Positions 9,347 through 21,549 of a stretch of 64,000 nucleotides of DNA are shown piece by piece. The notes beneath the pieces were generated by a model. That model searched no databases and was not told where the DNA came from. It saw only the letters and a list, made by a program, of their open reading frames with translations. A program made the position numbers and the translations under genes. Each line of letters starts with the position of its first letter. Within the stretch, counting starts at the first letter, position 1. This DNA comes from Alloalcanivorax dieselolei B5 (GTDB lineage Bacteria > Pseudomonadota > Gammaproteobacteria > Pseudomonadales > Alcanivoracaceae), in NCBI RefSeq assembly GCF_000300005.1, contig NC_018691.1, positions 682,001 through 746,000 on the forward strand, given 5' to 3'.

Positions 9347-10698
9347 AGATCCAGATTTTCCTGACCGGACAACCAGTCATTCAAGGACGCCAGATCCGCC
9401 ACATCCAGTTCGCCGGTGGCGGCTTTCAGGTTCAGCGTATTGAGGATGTAGTCGTAGCGGGCATTGGCGTAATCGCGCAGTGCGCCGTACAGAGATTGTT
9501 GCGCGTTGAGCAGATCGACCACGTTGCGGGTGCCCACCTCGTAACCGGACTGGGTCGCTTCCAGGGCCGCGCGGGCGGAACGGATCGCTTGCTTGCGGGC
9601 ACTCACACGTAGCGCATCGGCTTCCACGGTACGGTAGAAGGTGCGGGTCTGCTGGGTAACGTCGCGGATCGCCTGCTGGTACAACTGATCGGCGGCATCG
9701 GCGCGCAGAGCGGCCTGTTTGCGCTGACTGTTGAGGCCGCCGCCACGGAACAGCGGCATGGAAATTTCGATCCCCACTTCGGTGCCGTGATTGTCCGGGG
9801 TGATGCCGGAAGACGTGGTGCCCACCGCGCTGTCCCCTCGCGGAGAGGTGTGGGTGTGGGTGTAGCTGCCCACCAACGCCACCTGCGGCATCATCGCGCC
9901 GAACTGACGGTCGGCGGTGAAGCCGGCCGCCGTGGCGTTCCCCTGAGCCACCAGCACCTGGGGATTCTGCACCGAGGCTTTGTCCAGCCAGTCCTGCATC
10001 GCCGCCGGTTGCGGCCCTTCCATCGGCAACTGCTCGCGCAGCTCCGCCAGCGTTTCCCAACGCTGACCGGTAAGGGTTTCCAACTGGTCACGGGCAATGG
10101 CGAAGTCCTGCTCGGCGACGATCAGCGTCACCCGGGTCAGGTCATAGGCGGCTTGCGCTTCTTCCACTTCGGTGGCGGGCACCAGGCCCACCTCGAAGCG
10201 CTCGTTGGTTTGCTCCAGTTGCCGGGCGATGGCCTTTTCCTCGGCCTGGGCCGACACCAGGGTGTCCCAGGCCCGCAGTACGCCGAAGTAGCCCTGGGCC
10301 ACCCGCAGCACGAAGTCCTGACGCGCTTGCTGGAATTCGGCCTCGGCGGTGGAGACCACGGCCTTGGCTTCCTTGAAGCCGTACCAGGCGTCCAGCCGGA
10401 ACAGCGGCTGCGACAGCGTCACCGTGGTGGCTTCCGAGTCGTACTTCTGGTTGAAGTTGCCTTCCTCGATGTCCCGGTCAGTGCGGTAGCGACCGTAGCG
10501 GGCATCAATGGTGGGCAGCAGCGCCGCGCGGCCCTGCACCAGAGTTTCCTGCTCCGCTTCCCAGGTTTGCCGCTCGGCGCGCCAGGTGCTGTCGTAGTCC
10601 CAGGCGGCGTTGGCGACCTGTTTCAGATCAGCGGCCTGGGCGCCCATGGACAGCAGGGTGATGGCCAGGGCCAGAGGTTTCAGCGGGCTCCGCTTCAT
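9292..10698 (-). CDS. tolC: TolC-family outer membrane efflux protein
   Basis: A 468-residue TolC homologue, the outer-membrane/periplasmic channel for tripartite efflux and type I secretion. The Sec signal peptide MKRSPLKPLALAITLLSMGAQA ends at an AxA site. Two OEP repeats of long coiled coil follow, and the second contains the typical SQYEVGTRNVVDLLNAQQSLY-like region. The ATG at 10698 follows AGGAAGG on the minus strand. No pump or membrane-fusion gene lies nearby, so this is a stand-alone tolC, like E. coli's. Its last 55 bp overlap waaA tail to tail. Confidence 0.93.
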   Translation of the reverse strand: MKRSPLKPLALAITLLSMGAQAADLKQVANAAWDYDSTWRAERQTWEAEQETLVQGRAALLPTIDARYGRYRTDRDIEEGNFNQKYDSEATTVTLSQPLFRLDAWYGFKEAKAVVSTAEAEFQQARQDFVLRVAQGYFGVLRAWDTLVSAQAEEKAIARQLEQTNERFEVGLVPATEVEEAQAAYDLTRVTLIVAEQDFAIARDQLETLTGQRWETLAELREQLPMEGPQPAAMQDWLDKASVQNPQVLVAQGNATAAGFTADRQFGAMMPQVALVGSYTHTHTSPRGDSAVGTTSSGITPDNHGTEVGIEISMPLFRGGGLNSQRKQAALRADAADQLYQQAIRDVTQQTRTFYRTVEADALRVSARKQAIRSARAALEATQSGYEVGTRNVVDLLNAQQSLYGALRDYANARYDYILNTLNLKAATGELDVADLASLNDWLSGQENLDLYNPDLEGQSEAQMVIPR

Positions 10699-10877
10699 AT
10701 GCGTTTCCTTCCTCATTCTTTTGTTCCGGCTTGTGTCTCGCCCCGGCCGTGCCGGGGCATCTTGTCCCGATATGGCTGGCGCTTGATCCCCACCGACAGG
10801 TAACGGTGAAATGGTGAACTGGCCAGTATGGTAATAGCAAGCGAGACGGATTGACACTCCCTTCGTCGCGCCCTCGG

Positions 10878-10906
10878 TTGTCCGTAAATGGGTCGCTGCG
10901 TATAGT
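10878..10906 (+). promoter_or_regulatory. Sigma-70-type promoter of thiC
   Basis: TTGTCC (10878-10883) and TATAGT (10901-10906) are separated by exactly 17 bp and lie about 40 bp ahead of the thiC start codon. The predicted leader of about 34 nt is too short to hold a TPP riboswitch. Confidence 0.55.
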
Positions 10907-10931
10907 GTTCGCCTCCCCCATGTTTGTGTAG

Positions 10932-13446
<2,515 letters not shown>

Positions 13447-13465
13447 CTGTTCAGGAGGGACGTTC

Positions 13466-13915
13466 ATGACTGTCTCGCGCCGCTATCGCCTGAATTTTCG
13501 TGATCTGATGGCGCAGTGCGAGGCCAACTATGCCCGCCTTTTGCCGTTGATCCGGGCTCTGGGTGAACAGGACAGCCTGGATCTGTCGCTGGGAGCCGAA
13601 CGCCCCCGTACCCTGAACATCCGGGTGCTGGAACGGGCGCCCTATACCACCATCCTGCGACTGGAGGATCAGGGGCTGCACGAAGCCATGCCGGGGCAGC
13701 GCCTCACCGTGCGGCTTTACCACGACGCGCGAGTGGCGGAAGTCACCGAAGCCAGCCGGTTCCGGCGCGTCAGCGCCCGCTATCCCTATCCCAACCCCGA
13801 CATGCATCAGCGCGACGAAAAGGCGCAGTGGAATCGCTTTCTCGGTGAGTGGCTGACCCATGTCAGCGACCATGGCCGCAGTGCCGCCCCGGTATGGCCG
13901 GCGGCCGGTTCCTGA
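13466..13915 (+). CDS. yqiB: DUF1249 protein, YqiB homologue
   Basis: A 149-residue soluble protein of the DUF1249 family. It has the conserved N-terminal FRDLMAQCEANYARLLPL and a C-terminal YPYPNPDMHQRDEKAQWNRFLGEWL. Its molecular function is not established. It lies 19 bp after nudF and ahead of cpdA, exactly the E. coli gene order, and uses a strong AGGAGGGA site at 13453-13460 before the ATG at 13466. The frame is open further upstream inside nudF, but that start has no ribosome-binding site. Confidence 0.88.
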   Translation: MTVSRRYRLNFRDLMAQCEANYARLLPLIRALGEQDSLDLSLGAERPRTLNIRVLERAPYTTILRLEDQGLHEAMPGQRLTVRLYHDARVAEVTEASRFRRVSARYPYPNPDMHQRDEKAQWNRFLGEWLTHVSDHGRSAAPVWPAAGS

Positions 13916-14071
13916 AACGGAACCAGGTTCCTGGTCAATCCTGTAATGGTTGCGTTATAAGTTCCCGAAAGCGTGGTTCGGCCGCTTGGGGAAGAGGCCG
14001 GCGACGCATGGGATGGGCGCCACGGCGCTTGAGGGTAAAACGGATCACTACAAACAGCGGGAGCGCGTACC

Positions 14072-14878
14072 TTGTCGCAACCGGTAACACCCGTTCGGGT
14101 GGTGCAACTGTCGGACTTCCACCTGTTCGCCGACCCGGCCAGCACCATGCTGGGGTTGAATACGCAGCACAGCCTGGAGACCGTTCTTCGTCTGGTTCGC
14201 GCCGAGCAGCCGGATATGCGGGCGATCCTGGCTACCGGGGATCTGTCCCAGGACGGCTCCGAGGCGTCTTATACGCGCCTCAAACAGGCGCTGCGGGCCT
14301 TCGATGTGCCGATCTATTGGCTCGAAGGGAACCACGATGAAACCCACCCCATGCGCGCCATGCTTGCCGATGAAGCCGGCCGGGTCAGCCCCTGTGTCGG
14401 CGCCGTCGACGGCTGGCGGGTGATCATGCTCGACTCCACCATTCCCGGTCAGGTCCCCGGCGAGCTGTTCGAGCGGGACCTGGCGTTTCTGGAACAGGCG
14501 CTGATCGAGAGCCGTGACCACCATGTGATGATTTGCCTGCATCACCATCCGGTGCCCATGGGCAGCCGCTGGCTCGACGAGCAGCAAGTGGCCAATTCCG
14601 ACGCCTTTTTCCGCATCATCGACCAGCACCCCCAGGTGCGGGCGGTGTTATGGGGGCACGTTCACCAGGAATACGAAAGCCGGCGCAAAAATGTGCGTTT
14701 GCTGGCGGTGCCCAGCACCTGCGTTCAATTCAAACCACACAGCGCGGATTTCGCCCTGGACGAATGCAATCCGGGCTACCGCTGGCTGGATCTCTATCCC
14801 GACGGGCGTATCGAATCCGGAGTGAGCCGGGTCCAGGGCATGCACTTCACCGTGGATCTCACCGTCAACGGCTATTGA
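14072..14878 (+). CDS. cpdA: 3',5'-cyclic-AMP phosphodiesterase
   Basis: A class III cyclic-nucleotide phosphodiesterase of 268 residues that hydrolyses cAMP and so lowers CRP/Vfr activity. All metallophosphoesterase motifs are present: SDFH, TGD, GNHD, CLHHHP and WGHVH. The start is TTG at 14072 behind GGGAG. No closer ATG keeps the SDFH motif at its usual distance. In E. coli and Pseudomonas cpdA is followed by yqiA-parE; here it is followed by the T6SS island instead. A perfect CRP/Vfr-type site occurs at 45999. Confidence 0.94.
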   Translation: MSQPVTPVRVVQLSDFHLFADPASTMLGLNTQHSLETVLRLVRAEQPDMRAILATGDLSQDGSEASYTRLKQALRAFDVPIYWLEGNHDETHPMRAMLADEAGRVSPCVGAVDGWRVIMLDSTIPGQVPGELFERDLAFLEQALIESRDHHVMICLHHHPVPMGSRWLDEQQVANSDAFFRIIDQHPQVRAVLWGHVHQEYESRRKNVRLLAVPSTCVQFKPHSADFALDECNPGYRWLDLYPDGRIESGVSRVQGMHFTVDLTVNGY

Positions 14879-14885
14879 CCCCGGC

Positions 14886-14913
14886 GGCGGCCGGGTTGAC
14901 TCATCCGGCCGCC
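14886..14913 (+). terminator. Hairpin after cpdA
   Basis: GGCGGCCGG (14886-14894) and CCGGCCGCC (14905-14913) form a perfect 9-bp GC stem with a 10-base loop starting 7 bp past the cpdA stop codon. Only TTGCT follows, so the T-tract is weak. It would separate cpdA from the T6SS gene. Confidence 0.5.
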
Positions 14914-14978
14914 TTGCTATGCTCTGCGGATTCGGCGGGAGGCTAAGACAGGACCCGCCTCCTGGAAAAGGACTTTCC

Positions 14979-17900
14979 ATGATCGATGCTCAATCCCTCG
15001 CCCGTGATCTATTGGCCTCTCTGGCCAACCCTCTGCAAGACCAGCGCCTGATCGAACTGGACGCTCCGGTGGACGGTCTGGTGGTGGAGCGCTTCCGTGG
15101 CCGCGAGGAACTCTGCGGCGACTACCGCTTCCAGTTGCAATGCTTCATCTCCGGTTCTGATCGTCGTGATGACGGCTTTCTCGACGCCCTGATCGGTCAG
15201 CCCCTGACTTTGTCCTTGCGCCGCACCGACGGCGGCTGGCGGCGTTGGCACGGTGTCTGCGTGGACGGCCACCACTTCGTCGACATGGATGGCCTGCCTC
15301 GTTGTGAACTCACGGTGGCGCCCTGGACCTGGTGGCTGGAACAGCGCCTCAACAGCCTGGTGTTTCCCCAATGCACCGTTCGGGACGTGCTGGAGCAGGT
15401 GTTCGCGGAGTACCCCGACGGTGCCGTGCGGTTCGACCTGATGGATCCGTTGCCGCAGCGGCCGATGATCACCCAGTACCGGGAAAGTGACTGGCATTTC
15501 GTGCGGCGACTGATGGCCGAATGTGGTCTGGCCTGGCGTTTCGAGCATCGCCAGGACGAAGGGGAGGGCGATTCCGGCGCGCCGGTGACCCTGGTGATCT
15601 TTGATCGCCATGCCAAACACCCCGACGCCGCGCCGCTGCATTTCCATAACGACCTTTCCGAAGAAGGCCGGGCCGCGATCACCCGCTTCACTGACGGCAC
15701 CCGCCTGACCCCCAACGCGGTGCAAGTGGCCAGCTGGCACAGTGGCAAGGTGCGCACCGTTACCGGCCGTGCCGAGGAAGCCGACCCGGATGGCCTGCCG
15801 GTGCGGGAAGTTTACTGGCACCGCCAGGACGCCCGCTTCGACGGCGCCGATCAGGCGGAGCAAAGCGCCCGCCATCATCTCGACGCGCTGCGGGTGTTGC
15901 GGCGTGTGCACCGGGGCGAAGGCCGCTCCCGCACTCTCGCGGCCGGCGAGGCGTTTACCCTGAGCGGCCATCCCCGTTGTGACCAGGGGCCCTATCTGGC
16001 TCTGGCGGTGGAACACGCCGCCGTGAACAACCTGGCCCACGCTGGCGAGCTGCTCGGCGACGACACCCTCAAGGCCGGTCAGTACCGCAACACCTTCCTG
16101 GCGGTACCGGCAACCACCCCGGTGGCGCCGCTATACCGCCCCAAACCCACCGTGGGCGGGCCGCTGGTGGCGCGTGTGGTGGGCATGCCCGGCGATGCCG
16201 TCACCAGCAACCGCGACCACCAGGTGCGCATTCAATACGCCTGGCAGCGCGGCGCGGCGCCCAATCCGGGCAGCCTTGACGACACCGGAGGGCAGCACCC
16301 CGGCCATGCGCCGGGAGACCATTCTTCCGGCATCTGGGTACCGGTGGCGGAAGCTGTGGCCGGCCCTAACTGGGGCGGCAATTTCCTGCCTCGGATCGAC
16401 AGCGAGGTACTGGTGGAATTCCGCCAGGGGGACATCGATCAACCGGTGGTCATCGGCCAACTCTACAACGGCGAAGTGAAGCCGCCGTTCGGCGTCGCCC
16501 GGGAAGACGGCACCAACCACGCCGGCACCGTCAGTGGCCTGCAAACCCGGGAGCACGACGGCCAGGGCGACCACAGCCCGACCCTGCAGCGCCTGCTGCT
16601 GGACGACACCCCGAAACAGGTGAGCGTGCGGCTGGAAACCAGCCTGGCCCGCAGCGGCCTGGGGCTGGGCTACCTGGTGGATTACAGCGTCACCCCGGGA
16701 CCCACCCGGCGTGGCGCCCTGCGTGGCCAGGGCTGGGAACTGGTCACTCAGGCCTGGACCACCGTGCGCGCCGGCCGTGGATTGCTGATATCGGCCAGCG
16801 CCAAGGCCAAAGGCCAGGGCACCCAGATGGAAATGAACGAAGCGGTGGCCCAGCTCAAAGGCGCCGAACGCACCGCCCAGGCCCTGCACGACGCCGCCAC
16901 CGCCGCCGGCGCGCCGGGGCTGGCCGGCAATGCCGCGCAAACCGCCTTCCGTGAAGCCCTGGACCCGCAAGTGGACGGCCGCTACACCGCCCCGGTAGCG
17001 GGCCAGTCGCCGTTCAAACCGAAGCCCGGCAGCCGGGAAGACAGCGACCAGCCGGTGGAAACCTTCGCCGATCCGAAACTGGTACTGGAAAGCCCGGACC
17101 ACATCGTCCTCAACAGCGACAAAAGCGCCGCCGCCATGGCCGGCGAGCACCTGCACATCACCACCCAGAGCGACGGCCACATCAGCGCCGGCGACAACCT
17201 GGCCCTGGCCAGTGGCGGCAGCGCCGGCCTCTACAGCCACAAAGGCCCGCTCAAGATCATCAGCGAAAACGGCCCGGTCTCCCTGCAGGCCAACGGCGGG
17301 CCGCTGGAACTGCTGTCGGACCAGGCCATCACCGCCACCAGCAGTGAAGGCAAGGTCAGCGTCCTCGCCAAGGAAAAAATCACCCTGCAAAGCGGCCAGA
17401 CCGAAATCGTCCTCGACGGCGCCAACATCACCTTCCGCTGCCCGGGGACCTTTACCGTGAAAGGCTCCATCAAGTCCTTGGAAGGCGGGCAATCGGGCAA
17501 CACCAGCCTTCCCGCTTTGCCCGCGGGTTTGTTCTCCGTCGCTCCCTTGGCAAAAAAAGTGGCTGGACTGGCGCCCTCCCTGACCGCCAAAGCGCCCCTC
17601 GCTCCACAGCGTTTGGCGGATGTCGAGTGGGAAGATGAGGAAGAGGAAACCACCGAACAGGAAATGATGGAGACGCTGACGCTCACGATTCTGCCTGTGC
17701 GTCACGCCGTGGCCACGGGGGCATTGGCCGAGCACGCGCCGCAACTGCCGAAACAGCTTGTTCCGCCCACCTCATTGTCCCAATCCAGGGAGACCCTGAG
17801 ATTATTGAGGACAGGCTATCTGTACGTACTGCTGGACCGGGGCGGCCGGAAGGAATGGCAGCAGTATCAGGTTAAGCCCAACGGCGACCTGACCCGGTTT

Positions 17901-20303
17901 GAGGGTGAGGCGCCAAAAGCACCGGCCCAACCCGAACCCGTGACGCCCAATACCCTGGCGGTGGAGATCGAAAAAGCGGAGACCGTTGAACGCTCATGGT
18001 GGTTGTTCACCCCGGACCCGCTCACCGACGCCCGCAAAGCGGATTATGATGAAAACGCCGACGACTATACCGCCAAAGGTTACTGGCAAACCTTTTCGCC
18101 GAAGGAATGGGCCGAAGGCCGAACCTCCCAGCTTGATACCTTGCACGGCGAGCAGATCGGTAACGCGGTGACCGAGGCGTGCCTTGACGGCAATCCGGCC
18201 CTGCAACAGGCGCTGTCGCAGGACCCGTTCGCCCCCGCCTGGCTGGCGGATGATCAAGGCCTGATTCAGTATGCCAACGTCGGAGTATTGAAGGGAACGC
18301 TGACCACCGTCACCCAGGCGGTCTCCACCCACGGCGCCGTCCTGGCCCTGAACGACGCCCTCGGCGCCGCCCAAACCCTGAACGCCTGGCGTAACGCCGC
18401 CCTGGACCCACTGCACGATTGGCTTCAGGAAGAGGACGAACAAGGCGTCAGCAACGACTGGAAAGTACAGATCCAACAGCAGATCGAGCAGCTGCATCAG
18501 GGGTATGCGGGGCAGAAGGCGGCGGGGACGGTGCAACGAGAAAGCCTTCGCTGGGAGGCCGGCCACGGCAGTGTGGAACATCAGTTGCATCGCCTCGAAG
18601 AGGAAGAACGGCAGCGACGGCGCGTTCACGGAGACCGTGTTTTTGAAGAAAAATACGCCGCGCAGTTCGCTAGACGCCGGGAACGGATTAAACAAGGGCA
18701 TCAAGACACGGTTGAAGCGGCCCGTCACACCGAATATAGCGCGGCACAGCAGAACGCCTATCGGAAAGAGTTCGAGCAGGACTATCTGTCCCGTCTGAAT
18801 ACCGGCCAGATGGATCAGGTACAAACTGCTTTCCTACAACACAGTGCCGAGGCGGAGACGGAAATGGACCGTCGAGCACCGGAACAGATTGCGGTGCTGC
18901 AAAGCGATTATCTGCAGGGAGCCCTGCAGGCCTACGACAAGGCGGATGAGGAGAACGGCACCCGTTTTACCGCGACCTTGGGGTTGGCGGTGGATGGCCT
19001 GGTAGGCTGCGAAAGTGGCCGATCCGTGATCGATGGCTGGTGGAGCCAAGGCCCCGGCGGTGGTCCGGCCAACCTGTGCTGGCGTGCCATGGCCTACAAC
19101 CAGCAGGCGCTGGAAGACAACTTGGTTGAAATGGCCAAGGTGCTGGAAGGACAAGCTGACACCGATGATGAGGGCCCGAACTGGGTGGCCCTCGGTGCGC
19201 TCCAGGCGGTTCAGGCCGCTACCCAGCAGTTCGAAAAGCTGGATACCGCCATCAGTTCGCTGGAAGGTAGCGGCGTGGCCGTTAGTGGCGTACTCGCCTG
19301 GCAGGCGGGGCTGTTGCGTAATTTGTTCGGCAGCGGCCATCCCAGCAAAGGCGAAAGTGCGTTGTACCGGTTGCTGGGAACGGCGAGCCGGGCGCAACTG
19401 GGGCGCTATGCCTTCGATGCGGAACTGCACAAACAACTGTCCAGGTCCACGGCCCAGAGTGTCTCACGGACCGCGCCCCGGTTGGTTGAAAATCTGGCGA
19501 AACAGTCCGCCGGCAGCGCCGCGCGAGGTGCCACAATCGGGTTGGACGGTTTCATCACCCAACCGAAAGCCAGTGAGGTGCGCTATGGGCGCGCCTTGTC
19601 GGTATTGATCGCCGCCGAGGCATTGATGCTGGCGTTCAAAGCGGAAAGCGTGGGCGCCAAAGACCAACGGTTTTACATGGAGGCCATGGCCGCCGTGATG
19701 GCCGGTGCGGCTTGTGGAGCGGAACTGCTGGCCAGTGCCGCCGAGTCGGCGGCCCGACGTGCTGCCGCGGCGGGGAACAGTGCCGAGGGAGCCCGCATCC
19801 TGCAAGGCAGCCGCAAGCTGTGGGCGGCCTCAATGGGCACCGTGGGCGGGGTGGTGTTGGCGGTGTATGACTTCGGGGATGGTCGGGAAGCATTTAAGAG
19901 ACAAGGCATTGAATCCCCCATTGCTTGGGCCTATTTAGCCCGTGGCTTCGCAGGTATTGGCTTGGGCTTGTCCAGTTCCTTGCTGGCCATCGCCACTGCC
20001 AAACCGTTCTTTGAGAACGTGGCGAAGAAATCCACCAATAGAGTAGCGGTTATCATTGCCAGGGCAAGTGCACGTGTTGCAACGTGGCTTGGTGAGGAGG
20101 CCGCTCAGAAATTCTTGACCCGTGTCCTGGTGGGCAGCAATGCCGTATTCTGGATGGCCACCGGGGTGTGGTATTTGGTCACACCGGATGCCCTGGAGGC
20201 GTGGTGTGACAAGAGCGCCTTCCGCAAGAATGATGGTACTGGCTACGATGACTTGGACACGGAGTTATCCGAGTTGTGGATGGCTGTTGCCGAGGTGACC
20301 TGA
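14979..20303 (+). CDS. VgrG spike fused to a VasX-like T6SS effector
   Basis: This 1774-residue protein combines a T6SS spike with a toxin. Residues ~20-380 are the VgrG gp27-like region and ~385-500 the gp5-like OB fold (RVVGMPGDAVTSNRDHQVRIQYAW and GWELVTQAW downstream). Residues ~700-835 are the DUF2345-type beta-helix needle. From ~895 comes a region like the N-terminal domain of VasX/BTH_I2691 effectors (LTILPVRHAVATG, TLRLLRTGYLYVLLD). Residues ~1150-1300 are charged coiled coil, and ~1540-1735 hold about five hydrophobic segments, as in pore-forming, membrane-targeting effectors. The ATG at 14979 follows GGAAAAGGA. No Hcp, PAAR, Tap chaperone or sheath gene is in the window, so it depends on a T6SS elsewhere. 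The toxin activity is inferred. Confidence 0.88.
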   Translation: MIDAQSLARDLLASLANPLQDQRLIELDAPVDGLVVERFRGREELCGDYRFQLQCFISGSDRRDDGFLDALIGQPLTLSLRRTDGGWRRWHGVCVDGHHFVDMDGLPRCELTVAPWTWWLEQRLNSLVFPQCTVRDVLEQVFAEYPDGAVRFDLMDPLPQRPMITQYRESDWHFVRRLMAECGLAWRFEHRQDEGEGDSGAPVTLVIFDRHAKHPDAAPLHFHNDLSEEGRAAITRFTDGTRLTPNAVQVASWHSGKVRTVTGRAEEADPDGLPVREVYWHRQDARFDGADQAEQSARHHLDALRVLRRVHRGEGRSRTLAAGEAFTLSGHPRCDQGPYLALAVEHAAVNNLAHAGELLGDDTLKAGQYRNTFLAVPATTPVAPLYRPKPTVGGPLVARVVGMPGDAVTSNRDHQVRIQYAWQRGAAPNPGSLDDTGGQHPGHAPGDHSSGIWVPVAEAVAGPNWGGNFLPRIDSEVLVEFRQGDIDQPVVIGQLYNGEVKPPFGVAREDGTNHAGTVSGLQTREHDGQGDHSPTLQRLLLDDTPKQVSVRLETSLARSGLGLGYLVDYSVTPGPTRRGALRGQGWELVTQAWTTVRAGRGLLISASAKAKGQGTQMEMNEAVAQLKGAERTAQALHDAATAAGAPGLAGNAAQTAFREALDPQVDGRYTAPVAGQSPFKPKPGSREDSDQPVETFADPKLVLESPDHIVLNSDKSAAAMAGEHLHITTQSDGHISAGDNLALASGGSAGLYSHKGPLKIISENGPVSLQANGGPLELLSDQAITATSSEGKVSVLAKEKITLQSGQTEIVLDGANITFRCPGTFTVKGSIKSLEGGQSGNTSLPALPAGLFSVAPLAKKVAGLAPSLTAKAPLAPQRLADVEWEDEEEETTEQEMMETLTLTILPVRHAVATGALAEHAPQLPKQLVPPTSLSQSRETLRLLRTGYLYVLLDRGGRKEWQQYQVKPNGDLTRFEGEAPKAPAQPEPVTPNTLAVEIEKAETVERSWWLFTPDPLTDARKADYDENADDYTAKGYWQTFSPKEWAEGRTSQLDTLHGEQIGNAVTEACLDGNPALQQALSQDPFAPAWLADDQGLIQYANVGVLKGTLTTVTQAVSTHGAVLALNDALGAAQTLNAWRNAALDPLHDWLQEEDEQGVSNDWKVQIQQQIEQLHQGYAGQKAAGTVQRESLRWEAGHGSVEHQLHRLEEEERQRRRVHGDRVFEEKYAAQFARRRERIKQGHQDTVEAARHTEYSAAQQNAYRKEFEQDYLSRLNTGQMDQVQTAFLQHSAEAETEMDRRAPEQIAVLQSDYLQGALQAYDKADEENGTRFTATLGLAVDGLVGCESGRSVIDGWWSQGPGGGPANLCWRAMAYNQQALEDNLVEMAKVLEGQADTDDEGPNWVALGALQAVQAATQQFEKLDTAISSLEGSGVAVSGVLAWQAGLLRNLFGSGHPSKGESALYRLLGTASRAQLGRYAFDAELHKQLSRSTAQSVSRTAPRLVENLAKQSAGSAARGATIGLDGFITQPKASEVRYGRALSVLIAAEALMLAFKAESVGAKDQRFYMEAMAAVMAGAACGAELLASAAESAARRAAAAGNSAEGARILQGSRKLWAASMGTVGGVVLAVYDFGDGREAFKRQGIESPIAWAYLARGFAGIGLGLSSSLLAIATAKPFFENVAKKSTNRVAVIIARASARVATWLGEEAAQKFLTRVLVGSNAVFWMATGVWYLVTPDALEAWCDKSAFRKNDGTGYDDLDTELSELWMAVAEVT

Positions 20304-21403
20304 TGTATTTTTTTGAGTGGATGCTTTGGTGGGGGACGACACTAGCTGAAGAGAGGAAGGACAAGGTTTTTGGTAAGGACTTCATGGATGAGAGCCAGGA
20401 GTCACTGAAAGCGGCCCTGGAAGAAGAACAGCCGCCCCTGGACCGGCCTGTCAGTGAGCACCCTCACAGCCGGGGGCCGGTGTACGCGTTCAACGACACT
20501 TATCTGGAAATGCGTTGTGGGTCTTTGGAGCATTACCGAGGATTGATTACGCCGTTGGTGTTGGTCGTACTTTATGCTACGAGTATTTTTCCGATATGGG
20601 GAATTGTTGGAGTTGTCGCTGGATTTATTCCTTCAAGAACTCTCTTTGGAGCTTTATTAGGTATAGGGGTTTTCTCTACTCTGACAATCGCTTTTTGGTA
20701 CTGCTTCTTCAAATTCAAATTCTACATTCCTATCCGCTGGGAGCTGTTCACTCATCGCCGCTTGTTAATCCGCTTTAACCGCAAAACCAAGCAGGTGCAT
20801 TTACATCGCCCCAAGTACGCAGGTGGGGTGGTGACAATGCCCTGGGACAAGATTATTCCGATCCATGAAGGGGCGGGGACGCGTCTGGTCTTGGCCTGGA
20901 TGCCGCACCGAACCGGACAGCCGTTTGTAACCTTTGCCGCCGTCGGAAAACGTGCCGGTACCGCTAAGGAACTACTCGACGAATGGGAGTTCATCCGCCG
21001 CTACATGGAGGAAGGCCCCGAATCCGTGCCCAAACCCCGGGTACGCAGCAAGATTCCCTGGCCCTGGTACAGCCTGGAACCCCAATTCGAGGGTCTGTGG
21101 CCGATTCTGCGTCATGGAGGCTGGAAGCTATGGCTGGGTAAACTGCTGATGAGCCCCGCGTTCCTGATTCTGGGGGCGGGGCATTGGGTATCTCAACTAC
21201 TGTGCTGGGAACCCCGCTGGCCCAAGGTTATCCGTGAAGCCGGTCAACCCGGCAAACCGACCCCCGAATTCACCACCGCGGAAGATTACGATCCGGAGAC
21301 CTGTCGCCGGTTGTATTTGAATGCGGATCTGTGGGTCCCCAAGGATCATGATGCGGACGCGCCCGCCGAAGAAGAGGAGTCTGGCTCCCAGTGGTTGCCT
21401 TGA
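20303..21403 (+). CDS. DUF6708-like membrane protein, candidate immunity protein
   Basis: A 366-residue protein with two adjacent hydrophobic segments (about residues 80-100 and 108-135) and a large cytoplasmic C-terminal part. From memory it resembles DUF6708 proteins that accompany VasX/BTH_I2691-type T6SS effectors. The ATG overlaps the effector's stop codon (TGATG), so both are made together, which is how effector/immunity pairs are usually arranged. The stretch 20500-20720 is markedly AT-rich compared with the neighbours, a sign of recent transfer. The role as the immunity factor that blocks the pore is inference; an adaptor role is also possible. Confidence 0.7.
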   Translation: MYFFEWMLWWGTTLAEERKDKVFGKDFMDESQESLKAALEEEQPPLDRPVSEHPHSRGPVYAFNDTYLEMRCGSLEHYRGLITPLVLVVLYATSIFPIWGIVGVVAGFIPSRTLFGALLGIGVFSTLTIAFWYCFFKFKFYIPIRWELFTHRRLLIRFNRKTKQVHLHRPKYAGGVVTMPWDKIIPIHEGAGTRLVLAWMPHRTGQPFVTFAAVGKRAGTAKELLDEWEFIRRYMEEGPESVPKPRVRSKIPWPWYSLEPQFEGLWPILRHGGWKLWLGKLLMSPAFLILGAGHWVSQLLCWEPRWPKVIREAGQPGKPTPEFTTAEDYDPETCRRLYLNADLWVPKDHDADAPAEEEESGSQWLP

Positions 21404-21549
21404 TATCAAGCGTGGTTATTGCAGAAGTGAAAATGGTTAGTCGTCGATCAGGGTCGCGGGTGTGAACTCTTTTGGCGGGTAGTCTTGGGTTCGCCTTATC
21501 CTCTTGAACTGCCGCTATAAAGATCTGACCCGGCTAGATAAGGTAATGA

